Assembly (NCBI GenBank): GCA_964030475.1
Contig: CAXIPT010000009.1
Coordinates: 4,135,286-4,199,285 of the forward strand
Source: Tethya wilhelma
Lineage: Eukaryota; Porifera; Demospongiae; Tethyida; Tethyidae
DNA: 64,000 nucleotides
Direction of reading: 5' to 3'
Positions 50,504 to 61,560 of the stretch are shown here, piece after piece. Position 1 is the first letter of the stretch. Each line of letters begins with the position of its first letter. The translations under genes and the position numbers were made by a program. Below the pieces are notes generated by a model. The model ran no database searches. It was not told the DNA's origin and saw only the letters and a program-made list of their open reading frames with translations.

Positions 50504-50979
50504 CTGCTCGCATGTGATGGTGAGGCTAGAGCCAAAGCAGATGGTGATGCCGAAGACTCACAGCGCTCACTGGTTGAACTTTGATCTCTAACTGATGATG
50601 TATCAAGTGACTGTAAGGAGTGCTTGTTCACATTGGCAACAATAGCGGGCACTAATTGTGGCTTCAAAGAAAAAAAAATATTATATATATATAAACAAAA
50701 TAAAAGGCACACACTTTACATACATACTCGTCATGCACTAAACTTAGCCTGCACACATACATTGTTACAACTCTGTTGTTGAATATCCAGATCGAGCCCC
50801 TGCCGTGAAGGTGAAACACGACACTCTGAGAGATGGTGGTCACTAACACTGTTATTTGTGTTGTTGAGAGATTCAGCTATGTCTATGGAGGCAAGGTCAT
50901 CGCTGTTGAGTGGCAGTAATTCAGCGGTATTGTCACAAGGAGAAAAGGATGAGTTGAAAACGATGGCCTGAGACTCCAT
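50504..50979 (-). CDS. Start of a Ser/Asn-rich protein, two exons, unassigned
   Basis: Minus strand. Exon 1 starts at an ATG at 50979: MESQAIVFNSSFSPCDNTAE, acidic and Ser/Asn-rich (ESLNNTNNSVSDHHLSECR), running to QQQSCNN at a GTATGT donor (about 50759). After an intron of about 100 bp the acceptor TTTGAAG opens PQLVPAIVANVNKHSLQ and a Ser-rich stretch (SSTSERCESSASPSALA) that runs into the N at 50503. Phase 0 at the junction agrees. No domain recognised; low complexity suggests a disordered N-terminus. E-box CACGTG motifs lie upstream at about 51049. Confidence 0.5.
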
Positions 50980-50985
50980 CTGATT

Positions 50986-52060
50986 CTGAAACAGTCTCTG
51001 GCTAGCTGAGCTAGGCTTTTTTCATCTCACGGTCTGGACAAAAATGCCACGTGGCACTTACAAGATCACGTGCACATCACATGCTTGAAAACGGTGTGTG
51101 GTTGTTCTTGATTCTTCATGATTCAACATAATTTTTATGACATGGCATGGTCCCAGTGATGCTGAACAGTTCATAACCCGAGAATTGAGAATTGATTAAA
51201 AGTTGTGTAAGTTGAAAAACAGTTGTTTTGTTGTGAGAAAGTCCAGTTTTAAATCATCTCTGCATGTGTGACAATTCTTTTGCATGTGTAACTTTATCTG
51301 TGTATAGGAGAACCAGTACTCTGTTTCTCTGTTATAAAAATTGTACTGTAAGTGTCATTCATGTATTGAGTTAGCCTCCATACTTCTGTTTAGTTTGTGG
51401 GCTAGACAATTTCTTCCAGACATTTTGTAGGAAATGATCCTGTAGTTTGTTACTCAATGTATTGAGTCATAGATAATATACTCCGACTCGGAGTATATTA
51501 TCTATGATTGAGTAGATACATGAGTGATTGGAAGCTACCTGTTTTCCCTATAGACAGATGTAGTTACATCACTTCCATATGGCAATTGTGCAGAGGTGAT
51601 ACAGAGAAATGGGCAGCTATTATTTACTTTTGTGTGGGAAAAAATAACTGTTTCCAGTATCACTTCAAAATACTTTAAGGTTTTGATGATGTCCATTACA
51701 CCCACTCTATTGCTCTATACATGTTTGCCACAGAAGTGATATACCTGTTACTACTCTAAACTGGACTCTTGATGAGATCGAGAGGGTTCTATTGTGTTGC
51801 CAATGATGCCTGTTATAAAATTAATATTAGTTTATCTTTCCTGGCAAAGTTCACCTTCCTAGCACTTCAATCATAATTAATACAAGGAGTGTGGCTCGCT
51901 TCGCTCGCCACGCTCCTTACTTGTGTATGAAGTATACTGATGTTTCCTGTAGATGCATGCAAGTATAGGCATCTGTATAATAATAACTGGACAGTGAAAG
52001 GTTAACCATGCATGCATTCACTGCTCCTTTTTGCAATTTGGCCAGCTCAGCAATTTACCC
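50986..52060. other. Intergenic, one perfect palindrome
   Basis: No gene seen. Holds the 39-bp palindrome at 51468-51506. Confidence 0.5.
51468..51506. mobile_element. 39-bp perfect palindrome with 7-bp target duplication
   Basis: CATAGATAATATACTCCGA, one C, then the exact complement. ATTGAGT lies directly on both sides. The ends and the 7-bp duplication match the larger element 57848-58812, so this looks like its smallest mobile relative. Confidence 0.65.
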
Positions 52061-52067
52061 AGTTACG

Positions 52068-52269
52068 TGACGTCACAGACGACCCTTTTCCGACTTCTGC
52101 CATTTTTTGCAATCAGCTGGCAAAGAAACTCGTTATCTGGCTAGCTGTGTTTCGTGTACAGCGACAGAGAAGCAGACTCCTAGAAGCAAAAGTTCTCTCC
52201 TTACTACGCTTCTTTTATGGAAGATTGGCTGCTCTATCACGCTTCTTTGTCGGATACGGGTGGCACTGG
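52068..52269 (+). promoter_or_regulatory. CRE site and possible non-coding first exon
   Basis: A full palindromic CRE, TGACGTCA, at 52068-52075 sits in a GC-richer patch. About 195 bp downstream CACTG/GTAAGC is a good splice donor, and an acceptor (CCCTATAG) lies near 52911, before the ATG at 52964. This suggests promoter plus untranslated exon 1 of the next gene. Confidence 0.4.
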
Positions 52270-52963
52270 TAAGCCTTGTTAGCGATCTCAAAAACAGTCA
52301 GCCATACTTGTAGCGCCTGTCATTCTATCCTAGGCTAGCGCTATCTAAGCTAGCTATCTAGGCACTCTTTTCGTGGCCTGCATTTTCCACAGCCCAGAGA
52401 AAAAGTAGCATTTTAGCTCGAGGTCGCATCACTTCCGGTGAACTCCCGTGACACACACACAGACAGACGGACACACAAAACTTTGCTTATAATATGATGC
52501 TGTATCTATACTTGAATGGACTGCTTCAATGAGTGTGTATTTAGAGCTCCAAACTAGCGTTGCAGGCCTCACAATGTTATTGTAGAACAGCTTCTGTTGT
52601 ACGTGTGAATGGGTTTCTATTCCTAGATATGTTCAGGTGTAATATGATAGAGTACCTATTGATGCTATTTACATGTACATAGATACAGCTATTACACTGT
52701 ACATATCAGTGGTTTCTGAACATTTACAAGTTTAGCGCCACTGTGTGTCTTAAGTTTCCATTCAATACCATGCACACCATCTTGCTATTCTGAATGGTTC
52801 ACTGTTCACTGTCTGTACATGTGAGAAAGTGAGCCTTGATGTAGGAAGAGAGTACATACTTCCTGTCATTTGTTATCACAGTTTCCTGCATATGACTCAA
52901 CTCTTACCCTATAGGTGTAGAGATTCTATTTGAAGCACACCACTAGTGTGTGTACATCCTACA

Positions 52964-53895
52964 ATGTCGACTGGTGTAAGAAAGACTTCTGCTCTTTTCG
53001 GCTCACCATCAGGTGAATCGCCAACAGATTCCAATCCGTTTGCATTTGTGTCGACTCAACAAACCAAGCCCCCATTGTTTGATCCATCCCAGCATGCCGC
53101 TACTCCTGGACATGTCAACAGCACCCAGGGTGCTCCACCCACTGCTAGTGGTCTGACTCATCCTTACAGTAGCCAACCTTTTGGTATGACACAGGAAGCG
53201 GGTGGTATCACCCATCAGCCAGCTCAGGAAGGTCTTCTGGGACACTCAATTCCCGACAGCACCAAGCCTCCTCCAGGATCTATTAGTACAATGTTTGGCT
53301 CAACGCAAGTGGCCGGTGGTGCTGATTTCTTTGACTCTATCCCTCCCGTTGTGCCCTTACAGTCACAGGTCAGTAATCCTCTACAGCATCAGGCATCACA
53401 AGGAGGAGGAGGAGGTCTTGGGAGTAGAAGTGCTTCTTTTGTTCCAACGGGCACAGACCAACAGCTTCCAGCTACAACTGAAGCTGATTACTTGCATCAT
53501 AATTCCTTTCCGTCGATGAGCTATCCTGACTTCTACTCTGGCACTCAACAGCTGTCTCTTCCTCCTGTTACTCAAGAGGACCACGTGCCTCAAGTCACCA
53601 ATGGGAAGGGAACGTCGGCCAGTGCTCCATCGACGGGGGTGCATCCTCTTCAGCCAACACCTCACCATGCTCTCACCTCTGAGCATCAGCTCACCTCTCT
53701 CCCTCTCCAGCCACGGCCTCAGCAGGAAGACAGTGAGGAGCCTCTTCATCGACCTCCAAGCAATGCTGATATTTCCTATCTCTATGGTACCACTCTGAGT
53801 AACGCCCAGCACCCTGGTTATTCTGTGACAAACAACGCTGGAATGACTGACGAGCCAATTCTTACAAATGCCACGAATGAAACACAAACGGTTCC
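52964..53895 (+). CDS. 5' part of a Pro/Gln/Ser-rich protein, unassigned
   Basis: ATG at 52964 opens about 310 codons: MSTGVRKTSALFGSPSGE, with FG or LFG-type motifs (ALFGSPSG, SQPFGMTQ, TMFGSTQ), a GGGGG run and NPFAFVS and ADFFDSIPP motifs. Composition is that of a long disordered region. The frame enters a (TG)n tract after the N at 53896, so the exon end is lost in a gap. FG and NPFAF/FFDSIP-like motifs occur in trafficking scaffold proteins (COPII-associated), but I cannot assign it. Confidence 0.6.
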
Positions 53896-53896
53896 N

Positions 53897-53968
<72 letters not shown>
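53897..53968 (+). repeat. (TG)n microsatellite at a gap
   Basis: About 36 TG units after the N at 53896, probably intronic. The Cys-Val reading through it is not protein. Confidence 0.8.
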
Positions 53969-53969
<1 letters not shown>

Positions 53970-54854
53970 TGGGGGTGATATGTGCATTAAATTTTCTAGG
54001 TAGGAGTCACTCCAACCATAGATGCATGATGCACACGAATGATTGTTACCTGAATTTTTAAAATTTAATTTATTAATTTAAAAAAAAAATTATGCAAGCA
54101 ATAATTATTGCTCTTATTCTTTTGGCACATAATTCAAGTCCTCCATGTGCTCATTATGATGCATTGTGGAGAACTTTAATTACGAAAGGTCAAGCAAAGG
54201 TCAACCGTGTCGAACCTCCTCTGGTACCGAATCGTGGTGGTCACATGTTTACTGCCACCCTCGAGCTGAATATTTCCCCATATTGCCCTCCCAGTCATGC
54301 AATAATATATTTATCCTTCTAGATCTATGCTGGCTAGCAAATAAGGTCACTTAAACACAGGTTGGGGGAAATTTCTATTAATGTTTTAACTCAAATTTAC
54401 TTACCATCCTATTATTTTAGGTGAATATCCATGGTGGTAAGCCAGATTTTAGATTCCAGAGAAGCCTCTGTCATTGAATCAAAGCTGTCTTGACTTGATC
54501 AGTTTCAGTACAGTGATTATTAAAGTTATCCTTGAACTTGTCCTTCTTAAATGTTAATTCAAAACTCACTCAATCCACGCATATAAGTAAGAACAACCTC
54601 AGATGAAACTATAAACTACATGTATCTCTGTATTTTATACTGATGATTATGAATGATATCACATTACATAATCATGTGACCAGACATATCTCTATGACAT
54701 ATCTCCGTAATCTGAAAATGAGCAACAATAGCTGAATGTTTCAAAGATTTGTTTATATCCAAAAAAGTTTAAGACTATACTTAGAAATTTTCTGATTATG
54801 AATAGCTCTAGACCTAATCTACACAATATTCCAACAGCTTAATTCTCAAAATCT
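53969..54854. other. Non-coding, no feature seen
   Basis: AT-rich DNA between the Pro/Gln-rich gene and the NLR fragment. It could contain exons of either, but none is recognisable. Confidence 0.4.
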
Positions 54855-55691
54855 TCAAGCTAATAGCTTATTTAGCATGCACTTGTTCGCTTTGAAGAGT
54901 GTAGTAGTATAGGGGTAGACATACAATAGTGTGCAGGGAATGTTTAAAGCATAACTGCATGCATGATTCTTATTCTCTCCTAGAATGGTAGCTACAATGG
55001 AGGCATCACCAGCTTCAAAGAACCAATGAAAGAGGGTTAGCTTATCCATGCTATTGTCAGTGTGTAGCAATTGTTGAGCCAGGACCGGTGAAAGATGGTG
55101 TGAGTGAGTTATGCCAGCCAAGAATCGTAGAGGCATCTTGAAATGGCTGGATTGGAGATGTTGGTGAACCAATGTATTCTGTTCTCCTAATGGTAGTCGA
55201 CTGACGTACAAGGCGGCTAGATACTCCTGCAACGTTAGGTGGATGAAGTTGTATGACTTGTGGGTGTGCTCTTCATCATAGAGCTGCTCCTCTGCCTTCA
55301 TTAGTCCAAGAGACTCAAACTCTGAGGGAAGGTCACTGAACACTAACTGCCGTTTTACTACTCCATTGTATGCCAGTTCACAGAGAGACCAGAACTGCTT
55401 GGAAACACCAGAAGGTAAGTCAGCTAATCCACGCAGCTTCCACTCACTGGATCCCTCTTTGCTGGAGAGATGCTGTGTCAGCAACTTGAGGGTGAAGCTT
55501 GTGTAGAGCTGGGTCACTGTAGTTGGAGGGGGTGAGTCTGTTTCTTGACTCCATTCAAACACCTCTGCAGCAATGTCGGCAGTAATGGGGGTATGCATGC
55601 TGGCTAATATGGCTGCATTGGAGGAGGTGTACTCAACAAATTGTTGGGATAGTGAACTGTTCATCTTTCCTCCTCTAAGCACACGATCTAG
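54855..55691 (-). CDS. NLR (NACHT) protein fragment: winged-helix and following helical region
   Basis: Minus strand, about 275 codons. The exon probably begins after an acceptor CAACTAG at about 55691, with a good branch-point TTCTAAC upstream. Recognisable NLR stretches are TVTQLYTSFTLKLLTQHL, LRGLADLP, WSLCELAYNGV, RQLVFSDLP, SLGLMKAEEQLYD and YNFIHLTLQEYLAALYVSRL. These are the segments that follow the nucleotide-binding core in animal NLRs. The P-loop and Walker B part would lie in an upstream exon and no LRRs follow within the frame; the last about 40 codons look non-homologous and may be read past a splice donor. Likely an innate-immune sensor, or a pseudogene piece. Confidence 0.72.
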   Translation of the reverse strand, partial: LDRVLRGGKMNSSLSQQFVEYTSSNAAILASMHTPITADIAAEVFEWSQETDSPPPTTVTQLYTSFTLKLLTQHLSSKEGSSEWKLRGLADLPSGVSKQFWSLCELAYNGVVKRQLVFSDLPSEFESLGLMKAEEQLYDEEHTHKSYNFIHLTLQEYLAALYVSRLPLGEQNTLVHQHLQSSHFKMPLRFLAGITHSHHLSPVLAQQLLHTDNSMDKLTLFHWFFEAGDASIVATILGENKNHACSYALNIPCTLLYVYPYTTTLFKANKCMLNKLLA

Positions 55692-55715
55692 TTGGATTTT
55701 TGGTGTAGTTAGAAC

Positions 55716-56394
55716 AAAAAATGAAGTAGTCTGTGCCGAAATTCAGAGACTTGTCTTGTTTCCTTGCTTTTACTGCACTGCCCATCCCTACACTTCTCAA
55801 TTTTATAAAATTTTTACTACTTGTTCATTTTCTTTTTTAAACACCAAAGGTGCTCAACTGCATAGAGACAATCACACAACAGAGATAAAGCAAGTGTACA
55901 TTTGATGCACGTGCTCGTTATAGGCATGCAAACCACGTGGTCTGTTGACGACCTTTACCTACATCAAAATGGCTAAATAAAAAGTACAGTATTTTATATC
56001 AAGAGTTTGAAAGCTGCCTAGATTTTGTTTGCTGCCTTTTCGCCAGCAGACAAGTAGATAAACTGAAGTCTCACTATATAGTCAAAGTTGGCTCAATGCC
56101 TTTTATTTGTCTGGAAATTGCGTTCAAGTAAGTCAGTTAGGAAGAAGTAAGAAAGGAAGGAAGAAGAAAACAAAATTGCACTCTTGTGGCTTCTCGCCAG
56201 CGCTCTCTCCAGAGGAACTTTCTGCCAGTTTAAGTTCTTGGTTAATACAGTAAGCAAACTGTCTGTGGGAGGCTATTAAATGCATTTAAAGGCTTAGCTT
56301 TCTTTCCATGAAAGTTTAGAAGCATGAACATTTTGTAAGTTGTGTCAATGAGACAGTCGGCCCATTCCTACTATACGTACTACCGTACGTATGA
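55716..56394 (-). mobile_element. Composite element fragment upstream of the NLR exon
   Basis: Reverse orientation, beginning inside the palindromic unit (AAAAATGAAGTAGTC) and ending CGTATGA at 56394. One arm of the palindrome is missing. It ends about 25 bp from the predicted NLR splice acceptor, so it lies in that intron. Confidence 0.65.
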
Positions 56395-57469
56395 CACTCT
56401 TGCTTTGAAGCGGCTACAGCTGTCAATTTTCTTTAAGTTTTAGTGGGTGTGGTTTTGTTCCATAAGAACAGTATGCTGACCCTTACCAGACTTTCATTAC
56501 AAACAGCAGAGAGACTGGAGCTCATGAGGTAGTGATTTTGGTATCAAATACTTCTAAAAGGCTACAGAATGTGACCTCAGGGTATCATTTTTGATTACTA
56601 GGTTGAGTCAAGAAATATGGTACAAGACATACTTTTCTGCATTGCTTCTGTACTTACATTAAAATTGCAAGGCTCAAGGTGTGATACACTGTGAAATTTG
56701 GCTAATGTGGGGAAACTTCTTTATATGCCACGTGTACTTTGATGTGNAGCATTGAACTTTGACCCCTCTGATCAGCACTAAAACTAAAGTCGCGCGAGAA
56801 AAGGATCGGTATACTGATAGCAGACAGTTGTAAGTTTCATATGATAATGAAAACTCAAAATTGATAAAAATGTTACTTATCCCCTTTTTCCACTGACCCC
56901 TTCAATTATCACAAGTTATAACTACATGTATGGTATGGGTACTATGATATGATCAAGAAAACTAATGCACCTATATTTTGTATAGGCCCAAGTTATAGCC
57001 TAGTCCACAAGCTAGGCCCACAGATTAGCTGCATAACTCTGTGGTGAAGCAGCACAAGACATCATATAGGCACTCAGTGAACAAGGCTGAGCTAGGCTGA
57101 CATGCACTGGCCATGGAATGCTCAACCGTGTTGTCAGATAGCTATTGAGAATGCAAAGTCTAGCTGGGCTACCTCAACCATAATCTATGCCTAAACTATA
57201 TTCAGAAACTCAACTCAGTTGCATCATTGGCTTAGCTAGCATGCAGTGCGGCTTGCTTGCTAACCCGCACCGTGACTGTAAAGAATTTATACATGCCAAA
57301 TTATACATCTATATGCTTACATAGTTTTTAAGCCAACTCTTGTCTGTCTTACCAAGCACCATTGACCAACTGTTAAAGACAACAGCAACAGCAGCCTTGC
57401 AGCCAAGCTGCTAAGTTCTAAAGCTCAGTCTTGGAGCTTCTTCCATTCAACACGAATTCTAGATAACGC
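56395..57469. other. Non-coding, no feature seen
   Basis: No NACHT core or other coding stretch recognised on either strand. One N at 56747. Confidence 0.4.
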
Positions 57470-57720
57470 ACACCAGATCAATGGGCGTGGTCTCGAAGCT
57501 AAGCGCTGCAAACAGCAAAGAAGCACAAAAGCCTCAAATCTCAGCGGCAACCACTGTGTTTTGGATAGCAAAAAATATATTTCTACAAGATCATTCAGAT
57601 TTATGAACGTAAGTACCATCAGTTTTGTCGCTAGAGCTATCTTTCTTGAGGAACAAACAGCGGACAGTCGGACAGACAGACACACAAAACGACCAGAGCG
57701 ACTCAGAGGAGGTGCGACAA
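57470..57720. repeat. Dispersed repeat, copy of 5440-5745
   Basis: Shares the TCGAAGCTAAGCGCT, AAAAGCCTCAAATCTCAG and TTTATGAACGTAAGTACC blocks. Its right part (about 57700-57765, with AGAGGAGGTGCG and CCTCATTGCTGAGCTGGCAT) is repeated inverted at about 58910-58985. Confidence 0.6.
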
Positions 57721-57847
57721 CCGCTATCTCGGCCTCATTGCTGAGCTGGCATTTTTCCGCACGTGATATCAATTCAGTTTAACAGTGCAAAGATTTTGGG
57801 GATTGCAGTGAAGTTCAGTAGTTAGCGTTGGTATATCATTGCTAAAT

Positions 57848-58812
57848 CATAGATATTATACACTACGTAACCGGGAAACGCACCAGTACTTTGCACTCCA
57901 ATGGGTGTCACGCTATTTCCTGTGGTTAATTTATGATTATTAAAATTGAAGCATGCATTCATTCTTCAAGAGTTGGAGAGAGCTGGAGAATTTGCCATTG
58001 TCTGAACTATAGAGAACTTCTTGGTCAAGGGTAAGCAGCTGCTGCTGTACTTAGGACATCATATTACAATATTTTCAACATTATTTTGCACACACCATAG
58101 AGTTGTTCTCTGTAGACCAAAAAGTCCACTTGCTGTACACTAACATTTCAACCACCCAGAACTCAGTGTGTAATGAAGTTGCTGCTCTATTTTATATCTC
58201 ATTCCAATCCTTAAACATTGATCTTTGTATTCATACCAAAAGCCACAGTCTCAGTCTACTTGGTGGGGAGCTAGAGGTACAGAAAGTAGACCAAGTTGCA
58301 AGCTGGGTCCATCTACAATTCTAACCAAGTTACTCTCTGTGAAAGAAAGCTAGACACTTGATATATACACCATTCCAATCCACAGGCAATGGCTAGTTCA
58401 TATATATGAACAATTATTGCTTTAGAGCTCTCAAGAACCATCTGGAGGTACAGAATGACCAGCCATTTTTAGAAAGAATGAGCAGGCCCCACTTACACCA
58501 CTTAGAACAAAGTAATTTCAACTCAAATTTTATTTTTACTTATAAAACACAAATTATGAATCATAATTCTCTACAAAAGTATACAATACACATATATATT
58601 TGGGTTGAACTACTTGCCAAAAAGCTCAAGAGTTCTTGGTAGCTCTCCTTCTTCTCCAGCAAAAATCACTGTGGGACTCAGTGCGATTGTCACTTGGCAT
58701 GTGTTAACTTGCGCTTTTTCGCGAGACACGCATTACCAGCAACAGGATGCAAAATTTGTATTGAAAAGTATATGCGTTTCCAATCCCGGTTACGTAGTGT
58801 ATAATATCTATG
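57848..58812. mobile_element. 965-bp element, CATAGATATTATAC ends, 7-bp target duplication
   Basis: Terminal inverted repeats of about 30 bp, CATAGATATTATACACTACG then TAACCGGGA. GCTAAAT lies directly outside both ends. No long frame inside. Confidence 0.7.
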
Positions 58813-59034
58813 GCTAAATTAATCGGTCAAGTGCCATGGTATGCTGCTAGCAACCATTTCTGCTCTAACTTGGGTTGGCTGCGAGAGCAAGTGTAAAACG
58901 TCACGTGCGAGGAATACGGTTAATTGGCAATTATGCATAATGCCAGCTCAGCAATGAGGTACGGTTGACGCACCTCCTCTGAGAGCGACTACCGTAATCC
59001 TTTGCACGTGCTACGCACGTGCCGAGGCTTAATT

Positions 59035-59188
59035 AGATGTGGCAACAAACACTCAGGAATGCATATAAGAGTAACAGCTACCATGATGCTCAGGGCGCAG
59101 GCAGGCGGTAGCTATTATAAAGGACAATGCTTACATTATTGAGGAAATTAACTCTTATATGCATTCCTGAGTGTTTGTTGCCACATCT
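59035..59188. mobile_element. 154-bp hairpin with about 36-bp arms
   Basis: AGATGTGGCAACAAACACTC then AGGAATGCATATAAGAG, repeated exactly inverted at the other side. The loop is about 80 bp and contains a short GCAGGCAGGCGG run. Confidence 0.7.
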
Positions 59189-59227
59189 CTATTATTATTT
59201 ATATAGTGGCACATTAGTCACATCCAG

Positions 59228-59302
59228 TAGCCTCGTTCCCAGGCTTTCCCTGTTAATTTATTCATTTTGGTTATTGAAGGGGAAGGCCTGGGAACGAGGC
59301 TA
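59228..59302. mobile_element. 75-bp mini-hairpin with perfect 9-bp target duplication
   Basis: TAGCCTCGTTCCCAGGC and its inverted copy. CACATCCAG at 59219-59227 and 59303-59311. This is the clearest copy of the family. Confidence 0.8.
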
Positions 59303-59333
59303 CACATCCAGACAGTGTTCATGTTTCTTGTCA

Positions 59334-59700
59334 CAGTGGCGGATCTAGGAAATTGAATAGGGGGGTTCTAATCAATGCGCGCGGAGCGCGCTAAAAATTT
59401 TTACGTAGCCACGCCCACTTCCGGTCGCAACAGCCCCGCCCCTTTAGCGCTCGTGCAGCTAAAACTTTGCCAAAAACGCCTGAATGGAAGAAAAAAACGG
59501 CAAGAAAGAGACAGAAACTCTATATTTTTCACAAAAGACTAATATTCAGCGTGATTCTGAGTTGCTTTTAGTATTTTTAAGTTGAAAGGAGGGTTCCATC
59601 TTGACCTTTTCCAATCTGCACAGTTAATTATAATGCGAGATCTCAGCTGAAAGGGGGGTTCCGTGGAACCCTTGAACCCCCCCCCCTGGATCCGCCACTG
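59334..59700 (-). mobile_element. CAGTGGCG element, inverted relative of 40732-41094
   Basis: CAGTGGCGGATCTAGG to CTGGATCCGCCACTG, with the same interior as the copy in intron 16 (GCGCGCGGAGCGCGC-like, AAGAAAGAGACAGAAACTCT). Flanks tgtca and agtca match at 4 of 5 bases. Confidence 0.75.
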
Positions 59701-60328
59701 AGTCATAGTGTGTGACATGAAGCTCTAGTGAAGATAACAAGCAGATCGAATCAATGGCGATGTCACATTCTTCATGATCAAGTCATGCATGCAAGCATTG
59801 ATGTTTATTGCCGAGCAGCGAGCGCATTAGCGCGAGGCATCATAAATTGGTTTGTAGTTGGGTGGCATTATTATAATTACTTTTTGCATCCAATTACAAG
59901 TTATAAAAGTTATTATGATTGGTTTTACGCTAATTATCTTGATTTTTTCCAAGAAAGTGAAAGCTCAAGTTACGATGAAGCGATAGCACAAAGAATCAAC
60001 GAAAAGATCGTATATTCTTGAATTGGGCCTGCAATCAACCTCTAGCTCTGAGAACGATCTTGCACTTGCACTCTGTGCCACGCCCACATATGACACACAC
60101 GAGATCTGATGCATGGGGTGGAGTCTCTGGTGAAGTCTGAGCTCTGGCTGAGCTATAGTGTTCCCTGGTGCATGGCTTGCAAGAGGAGCTATAGCTTCAA
60201 TTTTATTTACTATATCTATGTATAGCCACAAAGCTGAAGGACAGGCAATGCAATGCGGCACTGAAACACCGATTCACGGTATGACATTCATAAAAATTTC
60301 ATTCAGTACTAGCTGTGTTCTACTAGTA
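59701..60328. other. Non-coding, no gene seen
   Basis: Contains TTGCCGAGC...TTAGCGCGAGGCATC near 59810, which recurs inverted at about 63498-63535; probably an end of another dispersed element. Confidence 0.35.
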
Positions 60329-60706
60329 TCATACCTACGGTAGTATCATACGTACGGTAGTACGTATAGTAGGAATGGGTCGACTGTCCCATAGACACAA
60401 TACAAAGTGTTTATGCTCATAGACTTTCAGAGAATGACAGCTAAGCCTTCAGACATGGATTAAAGCCTCCCTTGGATAGTTTTCTAACTGCATACATCAA
60501 CAAAACTCACAGAAACTTTCTAGAGCACTCTGGAGAGAGCGCTGGCGGGAAGCCAGAACAGTGCAATTTTGTTTTCTTCTTCCTTCCTTCCTTCCTTCCT
60601 TCCTTTCTTCCTTCCTAACTGACAAACTTGAACGCGATTTCCAGACAAACAAAAGGCATTTAGCCAGCTTTAACTGTACAGTGCAACTTGACTTCATCCG
60701 AACTAC
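60329..60706 (+). mobile_element. Composite element, cut by a gap
   Basis: TCATACCTACGGTAG then TCATACGTACGGTAGTACGT (tip doubled), GGGTCGACTGTCCCATAG, a (TTCC)n run at about 60577-60607, then an 18-N gap (60707-60724). Confidence 0.65.
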
Positions 60707-60769
60707 NNNNNNNNNNNNNNNNNNATATTATATGTTATATATATGTTATATACTTGTTGTCTGTCGTAC

Positions 60770-61375
60770 GTCCTCGTCATATAAAATATGGTATACGTTT
60801 ATGACGATCATTGCCAGTGCATCTCAATCTACAGCGCATGCGCGTAGGTCCACGTGTTCATCGTGATTTTGCACTTCAATCAGAGAGAAACTTGATCAGT
60901 CGTGACTGAGAAAGAAAGCTACTGCTTGAGCTGAAAAGAGAGTAAACTTACATATTCGCCAAGTTGGTGCCCTTTTACTTAACTGAGCCATGCAATGACC
61001 GGAGAGACCACAATTAGAGGGGCTGAAACTACCAAAAGGGAGCATAGCTGCATGAGTAGAGGATAGCAAAGCCCCAAAATCAACAGGTAGTACTGCTAGC
61101 TCCTATACTAGCACATACACCTGCCTGTCAGTTCTTGAACAACTAGCAATCGGATCTTTCTGCTCAGTCATGCTATATACATTTTCAAGTACACTTTATA
61201 TACTTCATTTGTCCCACATCAGGCCTGGTTAGTATTTAGCTTTCATTTTTATGTGTGTTGTATATATATATAGCTGAAGTAACATCAATTATTGATGAAA
61301 TTTAATTGTTTGCTACATAGCAATGATAACGGCTCACCCCTTTGATGTTCAACATCGTCACTAGTATAGGTTGAA
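60770..61375 (-). repeat. Long dispersed repeat, inverted copy of 12581-13255
   Basis: See 12581-13255 for the shared blocks. It lies just upstream of sequence that aligns with gene 1 intron 17. Confidence 0.6.
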
Positions 61376-61560
61376 GTACTAAGTATAGCTATAAATTTGT
61401 AATTATTGTTTATCAGCCACCCTCACTGCCCATTTCTGAACAATAAACAATAGTTAGTTATTGATGTGGTGTCTAATAAAAGAAATACGGTAACCTTTAT
61501 AATCTGACTACTCGGCCTGATAATTAATATAATTATGTATTATTCTATGACATTGTATAG

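Noticed and set aside
53396..53887. 163-codon minus-strand frame
   Set aside because: Opposite the Pro/Gln/Ser-rich + strand frame; composition is a mirror of it, with no splice or start context.
57425..57772. 115-codon minus frame
   Set aside because: Inside a dispersed repeat; the copy at 5440-5745 does not keep the frame.
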